A stretch of 64,000 nt of DNA, from assembly GCA_947044405.1 (NCBI GenBank), contig CAMRHE010000359.1:1355001-1419000 (forward strand), given 5' to 3'. Of this stretch, positions 34,746-47,647 are shown in pieces. Origin of the DNA: Leptodactylus fallax (lineage: Eukaryota; Chordata; Amphibia; Anura; Leptodactylidae). The translations under genes were made by a program, and so were the position numbers. Each line of letters opens with the position of its first letter. Position 1 is the stretch's first letter. The notes below the pieces were generated by a model, which was not told where the DNA came from, did not search any database, and saw only the letters and a list, made by a program, of their open reading frames with translations.

Positions 34746-34979
34746 GACTTATGCAGGGCCGGTTTTAGACAAAGTGGGGCCCTGGGCAAAATTAAAAGTG
34801 GGGTCCCAAATGCTGATATGCAAACAACACCATCGTCTTCCAGTGGCAACCCCTATAATAACGCCTCCTTTCTGCCAACAAAAAAGTAATAACAAGCCCC
34901 ATTTACCACACACAATTCAAATGAGCACCTTTGTACTGCCTAATAGATTTTTGCACCCAGTTATTATAGCGCCTCCTTA

Positions 34980-35415
34980 TAAATAATAGTCCCTGCTTAT
35001 AAATAATATTACACCTTTATCAGTAATAGCTTCCTTGTAAATGATAAATATTGCCCTGTATCAGTAATATTCCCCCTTATCAGTAACAGTCACCCCGTAA
35101 AAATAATACTGCTCCCTTATTAATAATAGCCCCCTCATAAATAATAGTTACCCTTATAAATAATAGTCCCCATTATCACTAATAGCCCCCTATATAAATA
35201 AGCCCACTTAACAATTACACCCCCCTTATAAATAGTTCCCCTCTTATAAATAATAGCTCCCCCCTTATAATGGATGCCTTATATATAATAGTTCCCCCCT
35301 CATAAATAACAGCCCGTCTTATAAATAATAGTTCCCCCTTATAATAGCCCACTCATAATTAAGTTTCCCAATTATATATAGTAATTCACCCTTATATATA
35401 ATAGTTCTCCGTTAT
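34980..35415. repeat. Tandem array, unit about 20 bp (CCCTTATAAATAATAGTC)
   Basis: Degenerate head-to-tail copies of CCCCTTATAAATAATAGT with variable C runs and spacing. It lies at the left inside the hAT-type element. A similar CCCCTTATTATAGTG array lies at 46,230-46,420 and 47,365-47,560. Confidence 0.85.
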
Positions 35416-35739
35416 ACAGTGTCGGACTGAAGGGCCTTAGGCCCACCAGAGGAACTTGTTCTGGGGCCCCACCCAACAGCTTCCTGCTAATAGCCTACAC
35501 CACGGCTCCTTCACTGAAGTCTTACATACAGTATGTGCTGACTATCTGGTGTTACTAAGTATGTTCCCTGTATAGTCAGCCCCTATAGTACTGTGCAGGC
35601 CCCAATAACTCCATGGCCAGTTCATCCACAGTACTGTATGGGGAATGACATGGAAATGGAGCACTACTCGTATGTGCAAGATTATAGTGAGGGAGCTGTG
35701 ATGAAGACATAGCACACAGGGCTGCCAGCAGGAAGTTTG

Positions 35740-37215
35740 AGCCCCCCCCCCCACAGTATAATGATCCCCAGTATAAAATGCTCCCCTGAACCCTCCACAG
35801 TTTCCCCACATGGTATATAATACTCCACAGTGGACCCACACAGTATAAAATGCTCCCCTGAGCCCCCCTTGGTGGCCCCACAAGGTATATAAGGCTCCAC
35901 ACAGTATACTACCTCTTATTGGCCCCAGACAGTAAAATATGCTGCCCAGCAGCCCCACACAATATAATATGCTCCATACAATATAACATGCATCCCACAG
36001 TGCCCTCCCAGTATAATGTTCCACAGTAGCCTAACACAGTATAACATGCTCCACAATGGCCTCCACACATTTTAATATACTGCCCAGAGGAGTTCCCCCA
36101 GTATAATGCTCCACAGTGGTCCCCCACAGTATAATATGCTACCCACAGTCCCCCCCCAGTATAATGCTCTACAATGGCCCCACAGAGTATAATATGCTCC
36201 CGAGAAGCCCTACACAATATAATAAACTCCACAGTGTCCCACATAGTATAACAGGCTTCCCACATTGCCCCTTCCCACCCAGTATAAAGCTCCACAGTGG
36301 CCCATAGTATAATATGCTCCCCAGATGGCCCCCGCTAGTATAATGCTCCACAGTGCCCCCCCCAGGATTTTGTTCCACAGTGGCCCCACGCAATATATAA
36401 TGCTCCCCAAGGTGTCCCCCAGTATAATGCTCCACAGTAGGCCCCACGCAGTATAATATACTACCCGGAGGGCCCTCTAGTATAATGCTCCTTAGTTCCC
36501 CCCACGAATAATGCCCCACAGTGGCGCCACACAATATAATATGCTCTGCAGATGGCCCCCCAGAATAATGCTCCACAGTGACCCCACACAGTATAACATG
36601 CTCCAGAATGGCCTCTACACAGTATAATATACCGCCCAGAGAGGTTCCCCCAGTATAATGCTCCACAGTGGCCCAAAACAGTATAATATGCTCTCCAGAG
36701 GGCCCCCCCCACAGTATAATGCTCCATGGTGGCCCCATACAGTATAATATGCTCTCCAGAGGGGCCCCCAAGTATAATTCTCCAAAGTGGCCCCAGCGAA
36801 TATAACATGCTCTCCAGAGCCCCCCCACATTATAATGCTCCACAGAGGCCCTATACAGTATAATATGCTATCCAGAGGGGTCCCCTCAATTAAATGCTCC
36901 ACAGAGGCCCCACACAGCATAATATGCTATCCAAAGGGCCCCCTCCCCAGTATAATGCTCCACAGGGCCCCCACACAGTATAATACACTATCCAGAGGGG
37001 GCCCCCCCAGTATAATACTCCACAGTGGCCCTACAGAGTATAATATGCTATCCAGAGCCTCCCCCCCTCCAGGATAATGCTCCACAGTGGCCCTACACAG
37101 TATAATATGCTATCCATAGGGACCCCCCCCGTATAATGCTCCACAGGGGCCCTACACAGCATAATATGCTATCCAGAGGCCCCCCCAGTATAATAATGCT
37201 CCACAGTGGCCCTAC
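35740..37215. repeat. Minisatellite array, unit about 60 bp
   Basis: Roughly two dozen degenerate units alternating CAGTATAATGCTCCACAGTG and CAGTATAATATGCTCTCCAG with C/G-rich linkers. The distance between successive CTCCACAGTG motifs is about 57-63 bp. Long minus-strand open frames rich in H, Y, C and G across this array are translation artefacts. Confidence 0.9.
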
Positions 37216-37240
37216 AGACTCCCTTAGTACTAGTGTTATA

Positions 37241-37276
37241 TTATACTCTGGGGTCTCTTCAGACCCCAGAGTATAA
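37241..37276. repeat. Perfect 16-bp palindrome with 4-base loop
   Basis: TTATACTCTGGGGTCT (37,241-37,256), loop CTTC, and the exact reverse complement (37,261-37,276). The same module appears in diverged form at 5372-5413 and 26,158-26,325. Confidence 0.9.
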
Positions 37277-37679
37277 TAAGCGAAGGCCTCGGGGAGGTAA
37301 GGCAAAATAACAAACAGTTATACTCACCATGTCTTACCTCTCCTGGGCCTCCTCGCGCTGCTCCGCTATCACCGCCGGCGACCGCTTCCTCTTCACTGCG
37401 GCTGACGTCACTCGTTGTGGACGTCACCGCTGAGGCCTGTGATTGGGCCTCAGCGGTTATGTGAGCACGCCCCACGTGACCGCTGAGGCCAGTCCTCAGC
37501 GCATCAGCGGTGATGTCCGGAACGCAAGAAGGTGACGTCGGACGCAAGGACAGGTTAGTAAAAATGTTTGTTATTTTTACTCACCTCGGAAAGGGGCCCT
37601 GCGGCACATGACGCTGGGTCCCTTTCTGTTATCGATATTGCCCAGTTTGCCCCCCCCTAATGCCGGCCCTGGACTTATG

Positions 37680-38778
37680 GGATACCTACAAGCTTGGCAG
37701 CCTTTACCCTTTGTTCACATATAACCATGACTTGGCAGTACAGTACTGAATTGCTATTGGAATAAATATCATTGCCACGGACATAAGTATTTTCTAATCA
37801 CCCAGTTTTATAAAATTTTCGTTATTTTCCATCTGCAATTGTGAAAACTCTTAGCAGGAATCAAAGGCTTAGAATATGCAGTTATATTATTCTCCTCTAT
37901 GAATAAGGAACACGTCAAAGTCTAATATGAATAAAAATCTGAAGCGTTGTCAGTAGACTGTATGCTAAGAAACTCAAGGCAGGTGGTGCCAAGTAAATGG
38001 CAACCACCCATTTTGTTCCAACTTTTAGAATAAGACTGACAATTTTAGCTGTGAGAAATGTAGCAGATTTGGGCTTACTTAATAAACAATACTGTCATGT
38101 AACGCTCCTTTTTTGAGAGCCATAACAGCACATTTCAATCTAACAATAGAATTAATAGTGCATCTACACATTTGTTCTTCAAAGAAGCAGCCTGTCTCCG
38201 AAAAGTTATGGCTTCAGAGCAATTCCACTTCAATTGAATGTACGACCCCTTAGGGATGTTTTAATCAAATGAGTCGTTGACAAGATGCTGCATGATGTAG
38301 GAGGGTGAGGCGTTTTTTTCTCCTCTAGATGCCAATGTGTATTACTTGGTATTTGAAATCGGAATCTCTTCTCATTGTTAACTTCAAATAATTGATAGAC
38401 GTGGCTCAAAGGAAGAAGAGGGATTGCATTTACTCTTATTCAACCAGACATGGAGGAAATCAGCAACAGAAGAAGCAGCTTGCCCCAGGCTACGGGAAGA
38501 AAATATTTTAAAGGTGACTCTTATTTAAAATAAAGCATATCATTTGTATTTATCATATCAGTCTGACATAAAAAGAGGTAAAACACAAAACGAAGGTGAC
38601 ATTGAGTTTTGGCAAAAAAATCTCACTTGAAATAGAATAAAACTGGAGCTGCTCCCCTCTGGATCTCATTCACTTTACCGATACTGTAAAACTCTGAGTT
38701 TTTTTCACTGTGTTTTCACAGCCTTGGGGGTATGTTCACATGGAGGAATTCTGCCTCAAAATCAGCTCTAATTCCACC
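37680..38778. other. Non-repetitive stretch, candidate conserved non-coding DNA
   Basis: Between two repeat-rich blocks this 1.1-kb stretch shows no element ends, low-complexity arrays or open frame. Its sequence is varied (for example GGCAACCACCCATTTTG near 37,999 and CTTCAATTGAATGTACGACC near 38,229). A short part at 38,400-38,513 followed by GGTGAC could resemble an exon end, but no reading frame supports it. Confidence 0.3.
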
Positions 38779-38782
38779 TTAA

Positions 38783-38993
38783 GGCTGAGGCCCCATGTTC
38801 AAAAAACGCAACTTTTTTTGTTGCAGATTTTGCTGCAGTTTTTTTGAGCCAAACCTAGTAGTGGCTACAGAAGGAATGGGAAATATATAGGAAGCTCTTA
38901 TACTTCTCCCTTCTGCTCAATCCATTCCTGGCTTTGGCTCAAAAAATGTAATGTAAAAAAATGTTGCAGCAAAAAAAGCAAAGGGGTGAAAAC
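38783..38993. repeat. Foldback repeat, family A, TTAA-flanked
   Basis: Preceded by TTAA (38,779-38,782) and starting GGCTGAGGCCCCATG. It runs through TTTTGTTGCAGATTTTGCTG, GAGCCAAACC, a CTTCTCCCTTCTGCTC centre and TGGCTTTGGCTCAAAA. Another TTAA follows at 38,994-38,997, although the right terminal bases are decayed. Confidence 0.75.
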
Positions 38994-38997
38994 TTAA

Positions 38998-40130
38998 TAT
39001 AGCCTTTACTAATCCCTTCCTAAAATCTACTGTACATGTACAGTGGATGTTACGTCTTGAACTGAGCCGAGGATCTGGGTGTCATGAGTGATGGGTCTCA
39101 GCAGGGACCTACCAGTTTTGTCTGTGATTAAAGATAATGCTGATCATGGACAATTAACCTCTTAAATGCTGCTGTCAAGGGGACATTTCCTGCAGCCAAA
39201 CCCCTCCCTACACTGAAACTTTTGAAAACTATAAAAAAAAATACATCGAAAATTCAAGTCACTCTGCTTTCCCTGTTTTACAAATAAAAATATGTATGGT
39301 GGTAGGAGCCACAAAATAGTCTTTGGTAGGTAACTTGCTTAGATTCTTAGCCAGAATGAGACTCTGCAACTGTTACATAAGTTTATTTCTGCTTTGTGCA
39401 TGCTGTTCTGCATTTCATGATGTGGACGTAGCAATAGGATGAATAGTTAAATGAGGTCGGTATCTGGGGTATATATTGAAAAATGTATATTGAGCACCAA
39501 CTCTATCCCTAGAACACCCTAGTGACAAAAGGCCTATCATACCCTCATAACCTAACCTTGGAGCTAAGACCTAGGCAACTGAAGCCCCAGCCGGAAACTA
39601 GCCCTGTAATACAACCCTATAAGTCCCTACCTATACTAAGATGGTCTGAAATGCGATAGTTCCAAATATATTTATCCCAACATGCATGTTTCACTTAAAA
39701 TATACAAAGCTCATAAGGGGATGACCGCATTACTTTTAATATCTGTGAATGGGGGCTATACACATGACCGATATTTTGATGATCTTTTGTCAGGGACTGT
39801 CAAAATATAGGTCACGCTCTATCTTTGTCCATTTTCACAGATCCCTTCACACTGTAATGTATGAGGGATGCTTGAAAACGGCTGCCCCTCAGGTGAGAAA
39901 AAGCAGTGAAAAAAGGATGTTTTTCATGGCCATTTCATAGTACGGTCATCTAAATGAAGGCTAAGAATGACACGGACGGTAAGAACATTTAATTTTTTTG
40001 GCTTTCCTTTTTTGTTGTTCCATGATAATAATATTTCCTAGGTGTTTTGCCCAATGTTTGATCTTGTATTGTTGGATTTTGTTATTACAGTGAAATTTTT
40101 ATTTGTATCTTATTCAGTTAACTCCAGCTG
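38998..40130. other. Unassigned stretch
   Basis: No recognisable gene. A weak inverted pair around 39,760-39,950 (CACATGACCGAT / ACGGTCATCTAAATG) may be a decayed foldback. Confidence 0.35.
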
Positions 40131-40135
40131 TTAAG

Positions 40136-40221
40136 AAACTACAGCTCCCAGCATAGTCCATTCACGTCTATCAAAGTTCCAAGAACAGCAGACCAAGTAT
40201 GCATGCTGGGAGTTGTAGTTT
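40136..40221. promoter_or_regulatory. Paired inverted ZNF143/SBS-like motifs
   Basis: AAACTACAGCTCCCAGCAT at 40,136-40,154 and, inverted, GCATGCTGGGAGTTGTAGTT at 40,201-40,220. The consensus AACTACAACTCCCAGCATGC is the established extended ZNF143 (Staf) binding motif. The inverted spacing of about 45 bp suggests a foldback repeat that carries the motif; regulatory function is not shown. Confidence 0.4.
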
Positions 40222-40242
40222 CAGGTCAGAATAATGACTTGA

Positions 40243-40490
40243 TTCTAGCAAATCCCATCCAGACATTGCGGGAAAATACGCACAGCTGACGCGCTGCAAT
40301 TTCCAAAATTGCTGCGGTTTTGGAAATAACAGCATGTCAATTATACCTACGGAAATGCTGCCAGTTTCCCTATAGGTATAATGGAGGCAGAAATTTGTGA
40401 AAAGCGCTGTGGAAAAAAACGCAGTGGCAATTCACCACGGTTTTTCTCGCAGCACTTTTTTGCTGCGGCCTGCTACATGGGTCTTTAACC
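40243..40490. repeat. Foldback repeat, family B, TTAA on its right
   Basis: Starts inside the left arm (AATCCCATCCAGACATTGCG) and continues through GCAATTTCCAAAATTGCTGC, GCATGTCAATTATACCTACG and GCTGCGGCCTGCTACATGGG to CTTTAACC, followed by TTAA at 40,491-40,494. Confidence 0.7.
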
Positions 40491-40494
40491 TTAA

Positions 40495-41179
40495 ATTAAA
40501 TTAGATATAAAAATATAATGTTAAAATCTCAGTAATAACACACTTTTTTCAACTATAAATATAATCTATTAATTTTAATCCTTAGTGCATAACATAATAT
40601 ACGCTCATTTGGCAAGCATAACAATGTTTATTGTAAATCTATAACAATTCATGATGGTGGTGTATGCTGTAAAAAAAAGTAACAGTAATAAAAATATTAA
40701 ATGCAATTGCAAAGAGGCAAAATAAAAAAAAAAATTGTTAATGCCCTCAACGCCAACTTTGGCCAGTTCCTCAAAGAGTTAAGTCATAATTATGTTTGCT
40801 TATTGAAGCATTGTAACTAAGGCCATCTGTTGTATCAAAAACATACTGTTGTCCCTGCTTCCATATAAAGCCATGAAAATAAACAGAGATTGCTAAACAG
40901 CTTCGCTAACATCTGTGGATGTCTCCCTAGGTGTTACAGACACATGATACATGTAGTGGCAATATAGACTTCAGTCAGCTGAACTTCTGTTGGACTTGCC
41001 TGATGACTTTAACCATACTGAATGCAGACAAAATCATTGTATAAAGGGAATCGCGTTCTGCATATGTTTATGTAGTTTAGTCAACAGTTTCTTCTTGCAA
41101 ACTCTTTTATTGAATTTTTGACATCTCAGGATAGCACAGCCTAGGCAGAGTCAGTTTTGATATATTAGCAAAAGACATC
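40495..41179. other. Unassigned AT-rich stretch
   Basis: No recognisable feature. Confidence 0.4.
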
Positions 41180-41236
41180 CTATCAATGAATTATTTTATT
41201 TCTTTTTTGAAAAACACAGCATGTCAATATGACATA

Positions 41237-42143
<907 letters not shown>

Positions 42144-42233
42144 TATGCTTTCCGAAAAAATGCAAATCGCTGCATTTTTTTTTTTAAGCAGTGTTTTTTA
42201 GCTGTCTTTTGCTACGTGGGGCCTTTGTCTTAA

Positions 42234-42442
42234 GGTTAAGGTCCCATGCTATGGAAAGGCAGCTTTTTTTGTTGCAGATTTTGCTGTGTTTTTCTTTTGA
42301 GTCAAAGTCCAGAATGGCTACAAAAGGAATAGGAAATACAGAGAAAGTTCTTATATTTCTACCTTCTGCTCAATACACTCCTGGCTTTGGCTCGAAAAAC
42401 GCAGCAAAATCTGCAACAAAAAAACTGCTTTTCTGCAATGCC
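42234..42442. repeat. Foldback repeat, family A
   Basis: Preceded by TTAA shared with the decayed B copy on its left. Starts GGTTAAGGTCCCATGC and carries TTTTGTTGCAGATTTTGCTG, TTTTGAGTCAAAGTCC and TGGCTTTGGCTCGAAAAACG. Confidence 0.7.
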
Positions 42443-42612
42443 TGAGGCTAAGGCCCCACGTAGTGGGCTGCAGCAAAAAAGCGCTTTGAGAAAAACTGCG
42501 GTTTCCTCTGCGAACTTTCTGCTTCCATTATACCTATAGGGAAACCGCCATCATATCCATAGGTATAATTGATATGCTGTGATTTCCAAAACCGCAACAT
42601 TGGGCACTGGCT
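42443..42612. repeat. Foldback repeat, family B, right half lost
   Basis: Directly follows the A copy: GGCTAAGGCCCCACGTAGTG, then CTTTCTGCTTCCATTATACC and GTATAATTGATATGCTGTG. It then passes into CCGCAACATTGGGCACTGG, which resembles an A right end. Confidence 0.65.
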
Positions 42613-42613
42613 C

Positions 42614-43880
42614 AAAGGGGTTTTCCAGCTCCTAATGCATATTTCATACTAATGATCTATACACAGGATAATCATCTGATCTGTGGGGTCTGGCACCCAG
42701 ACCCCAAGTAGATCAGCTGTTCCAGCAGCTTCTTGGTGCTGGAAGTTATTGCAGTGGACATGGATCAGAATCAGCATGCTCCTTTACAAGTAGTAGCAGA
42801 GGAGCTGCAGTTCCTAGATGCCACAGATCAGATACTGATGGGCTATCCTGTTGTGAAAGATCCTCAGTGCGCCAAACCGCTTTGGCTCCCACCTGAGCCT
42901 TCTTTCATATAAAACCACACTCACCTCCAGTGAGTGTCGGGTTCACAGATAAATACAAGACAAGCTTTCTAAATTTTATATATTTATTAACCCCTAAATG
43001 GGTCGGTATTAACATCTAACACATACAGTTCAGAACAGATATGCAGATATATGCAAGCATTAACAGTTACTAGTTACAAGATACAGTACAAATAAAATAA
43101 ACGGGATAAAGGTGAAATAGTTACTTTACCACACATGTCCTTGATGTGGTTCTATAGTCCAACACTCACACATGGCAAGTGTGAGTCACCAGTGGAGGCT
43201 TCTCAGCCTTAACTCCTAGCATGTGGCATCAATAGAATAATCCCGCCTGCATGCTTTTCACAGGAATCTCAGCATTAGTCTCTCTGTAATATCTCTCAGT
43301 CTCTTGTAGATTCATCATCGTCAGCAGCAGCATTCCAACCTGCCTGCTCATAGTAGCATCTCAGTGATAATCTCTCTCAGTGGAAGTCTGTGATGGTCTG
43401 TCTCAACTCCATAGCATAATCTCCACCCACAGACCTCTTACCTCATCTTTTATACCCTTTATGCCACCTCCCAGAATGAGGTCACCGGCAACAGCAAGTC
43501 TGATGAGTTAATGCAATCAAGTTCAGATCTTTTGTATAGAGCTGAGACCAAGTGGATTGATACAATGTTATCAGCCATATCTGATCTATCTGCAGTCTGG
43601 ACAATGCATGTTTCTTTGATCACTCAAGGCTGTATATGAATTCAATTGAGCCATTCTGGGATGGATACAAAGCCCTTTTGTTACAGTGGTACTTCTATTT
43701 ACCATATACCTAGGATTAGGGCTGCGCACATTATGAATAAATGGAACTAGAGAGAAATACGCTACCCAGAGACCAAAATACCTCTCTGAATTATAGCCAT
43801 ATTTAAGCAGAATCATCACACCTGTGGATAGGTCATCAGTATAAAACACGCATTAGGAGTTGGACAAACCCTTTACAGTC
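42614..43880. repeat. Family F foldback split by a solo LTR
   Basis: The left part (42,614-42,846) begins AAAGGGGTTTTCCAGCTCC and reads TAATGCATATTTCATACTAA. The right part (43,826-43,880) reads GGATAGGTCATCAGTATAAA and TTAGGAGTTGGACAAACCC. The two arms are inverse to each other, as in the copies at 19,797 and 24,455. Confidence 0.7.
42852..43820 (-). mobile_element. Solo LTR, 969 bp
   Basis: Starts TGTGAAAGATCC and ends AATCATCACA, with CCTGT on both sides (42,847-42,851 and 43,821-43,825). TG...CA ends (TGTGA / TCACA) and a 5-bp duplication are diagnostic of LTR retroelements. Read on the minus strand there is a TATA-like GGGTATAAAAGATG near 43,448-43,460 and an AATAAA near 42,985, in the right order for a promoter and polyadenylation signal. 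No internal coding region remains. Confidence 0.82.
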
Positions 43881-44586
43881 TGATTTGGGTAGATTACTAA
43901 GGATTAAGGTAATTGTTAAGCAATTGGATATTTTGTCAGCCTTTAAATGATATAAAAGCTTCTCACTATACATTACATTATTGTGTAATATACTGGGGCC
44001 ATATATGCACAATGTCATTATTTGGGGAGATTATGGAGACAGATTCCTCCACTTGAGAGGAAGGATTTATATTCATCTAGCATTGAAATTTATGCCGTGT
44101 TAATATTTTGAGGCTAGCTTTACAACACTCGATATGAGAAGAGAGAAAACATGGAGTCAGTAGTGAAAAGCCAGATTTGTGTGCACTGATGCTTTAACTC
44201 ACTGAATAGGACCACCCACTGGACTCCTAATGATAGAGCAGGGATTCAATGAATAAAATACAAGTTATTACTGAATATTTTCTATAGAAACTGTATATCA
44301 ATCTGCTGAGTTCCTCCTGCTCTATAACATGCTGCTAGGAGATCACATGGCATATTCAATGTGACAGGTTCCTTTTAAGCTCTCTGAACTTCATTGCACA
44401 ATAGAACTATAATGCACAATGAACTGAGAATGCAGGGCACATACAGTACCAAGTGAGGAATTAATCCTTCTTTTTCTGAACTTTATAATGAGATTTCCTG
44501 TAAGGATTGTTAAATGTGATCTTTAACTTTACAGTGTTCTATTTCACATGGAAATGACATTTCAATAAGGCTATTTTTCAGTTTAC
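43881..44586. other. Unassigned AT-rich stretch
   Basis: No recognisable gene or repeat boundary. Confidence 0.4.
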
Positions 44587-46068
44587 ATTTTAATTAGAGA
44601 TGAGCGAATTTCTCAAAAGTTCGATTCTGCAGTTCGACTCGAATTCCCAAAAAAATTTGCTTCGATCCAAATTAATTTGCGGCAAATATCGCTAAAAAAC
44701 AGCTATTTCCTGGTTTCAGAGAGCCTGTATAGTGGGGTAGAACAATGTGCCTTGCAGTAACATGCATAGGGAGCCTACTGTGGTAGTCAAATAATACTGT
44801 GAGTCAGTATGACATGCACATAACAGTCGTCGCTCTTAGAACCACTGCACACTTCACTTATTTGGCCAGTTACGGGGCCAAAACTGACCAACTAACTTAA
44901 GTGTGAACTCAGCCTTACAGGTCCATGTTAGTGCCAGGTAGAAAGAACCGTGCCTGCCCTGCTTTTATCACGCTTTTTTTTTTATACGTGTTTATTAGTG
45001 GGGGAAAAAATAAGGGGCATATTTGCCATTGAGTCAAGTGGACCAATTTTAAAGGTCGTCCACAACTCACCATCTCAGATTTTGATGAAATTTGGTACAT
45101 AGTTTGTCAATGATATAAAACTAAGCTGTGCAAAATTTTAGTTCAAAAGACTAAAAATTGGAGGTTCTAGGGGACCTCAAGTATAGGGTTGCAAAACGTC
45201 ACCTGAGCAAAAATGACATTTTGGGCCAACTTCCAGAAGCTGTAAACATGGAAGTTTTAGTAGTATAAGGGGGATATTTGGAGAACCTGCACAACTTTTA
45301 GGGCTTAATGAACTGGCAAAACCCCATGTTCCCCATGTCAAAACTAGTTGGCCTTTCAATGTGAATTATGCTGCAAATTCTTGCTGTAAATGTGTGGCAA
45401 AGAGTGGCCCTGGGCAAAATTAAAAGTGGGGCCCCAAATTCTCACATATTAATCCAACAAAACAAACACATTCAGTTGGTATACACTGTGCAGAGTGCTG
45501 CTGAATTGATTTCTAGTATTAGGGTATTCGCTAGGCTCTAATAAGACTTATATCTTTATTGAATAATAATGCTATACAAAAACCAAATGTAAATATTATG
45601 TCCATATTGTTATGCAACAAAGCACACCATGCACTAATGTTACCAATAATACCTCTATACAAGGCCGGGTTGCCGCCCGAAAAATGCGGAGAAAAAAGTC
45701 CTGCTTGCAGGACTTTTCTCTAAGCATTTTTTAAGCGGATTTGGGGACTGCCACTGTACAAAAAACAATATTACCACAATACAGTGACAGATACCTCTTC
45801 TACACAGATCAAATTTGATTATATAATTAAAATAGTGATTTAGTAATGCCTCCCATGGTATTAAAGCTTCCTTCTGTGACCCTACACAGTAATGATGCAC
45901 ATAGTAATAATTCCCACCGTCATGCCCCTGCAAAGTAATAATGCCCCTCTCTGCCCACTACACATAAACAATGCACACCTTTGTGTCCTTTACAAAATAA
46001 TAAAGGTGGGCATTATTATTATGTGGGGACAAAAAATGGATTATTACTGTTTTGGGTCAGAAAGGGGA

Positions 46069-46096
46069 TATTATTATTATTATTATTATTATTATT
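46069..46096. repeat. (TTA)n microsatellite
   Basis: About nine uninterrupted ATT/TTA units inside the hAT-type element. Confidence 0.95.
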
Positions 46097-46229
46097 GTTA
46101 ATAACACTCCTTTTTTGTAAGCAGTACAACCTTCTTTGTTCCTCCACAGAATAATAACGATCCACTTTATGCCACCTAATAGATAATACTGTCTCCTCAT
46201 AGAGTACAGCTTATCAGCTATAGTACTTT

Positions 46230-46420
46230 TTTTGTTATAGAGCCACCTTATTAGTTCTAGTTCCCCCTTATTATAAGTGCCCCCTTAATAGTTCCCCCTT
46301 ATTATGGTCACCCTTATTAGTTCCCACTTATTATAGTACCTTCTTATTAGTTCCCCCTTATTATAGTGCCCCCTTATTAATTCCCCCTTTATTATGGTGT
46401 CCTTTGTTAGTTTCCTTTTT
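46230..46420. repeat. Tandem array, left part (CCCCTTATTATAGTGC / TTAGTTCC)
   Basis: Degenerate units of about 18-20 bp such as CCCCCTTATTATAGTG and CTTATTAGTTCCC. The array resumes at 47,365-47,560, so the Tc1 derivative landed inside it. Confidence 0.8.
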
Positions 46421-46426
46421 TTTATA

Positions 46427-47362
<936 letters not shown>

Positions 47363-47364
47363 TA

Positions 47365-47580
47365 TAACCCTTTATTAGTTCCCCCATATAATAGTACCTT
47401 CTTATTAGTTCGCCCTTGCTATAGTGCCCCCTTATTATGGTGCCCCTTATTATTTCCCTCTTATTATAGTGCCACCTTATTAATTCTAGTCTCCCCTTTT
47501 TTACTTATTATAGTTTTCCCTTCAGTTCTAGTGCCCTCTTATTATAGTGCCTCTTATTAGTTACCACACCCCTTTTCAGC
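47365..47580. repeat. Tandem array, right part
   Basis: Continuation of the CCCCTTATTATAGTGCC / TTAGTTC array interrupted by the Tc1 derivative. Confidence 0.75.
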
Positions 47581-47647
47581 TTTAATTCCCCTCTATCCTC
47601 CAGAAAAATAATAAAAATCTTATACTCACCTTACCTGGTCCCCTAAC

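Larger units (their letters stand above)
34754..37671. mobile_element. hAT-type non-autonomous element filled with minisatellite
   Basis: A 2,918-bp element starting CAGGGCCGGTTTTAGAC and ending TAATGCCGGCCCTG. It is flanked by an exact 8-bp duplication GACTTATG (34,746-34,753 and 37,672-37,679). CAGGG-type ends with an 8-bp duplication indicate hAT. There is no transposase. The body holds two unrelated tandem arrays (34,980-35,415 and 35,740-37,215), a perfect short palindrome (37,241-37,276) and a GC-rich region rich in GACGTCAC motifs (37,380-37,550). Confidence 0.9.

Noticed and set aside
34465..34986. 173-codon plus-strand frame
   Set aside because: It crosses the left boundary of the hAT-type element at 34,754 and shows no known domain.
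36169..36843. Minus-strand open frame of 224 codons and several overlapping long frames
   Set aside because: They lie wholly inside the 60-bp minisatellite; the repetitive H/Y/C/G-rich product is an artefact of the array.
38400..38520. Possible exon followed by a splice-donor-like GGTGAC
   Set aside because: No open frame with recognisable protein similarity and no acceptor evidence.
46230..46420. Regularly spaced short repeats that could suggest a CRISPR array
   Set aside because: Degenerate head-to-tail minisatellite without conserved repeats and unique spacers, in a vertebrate genome.
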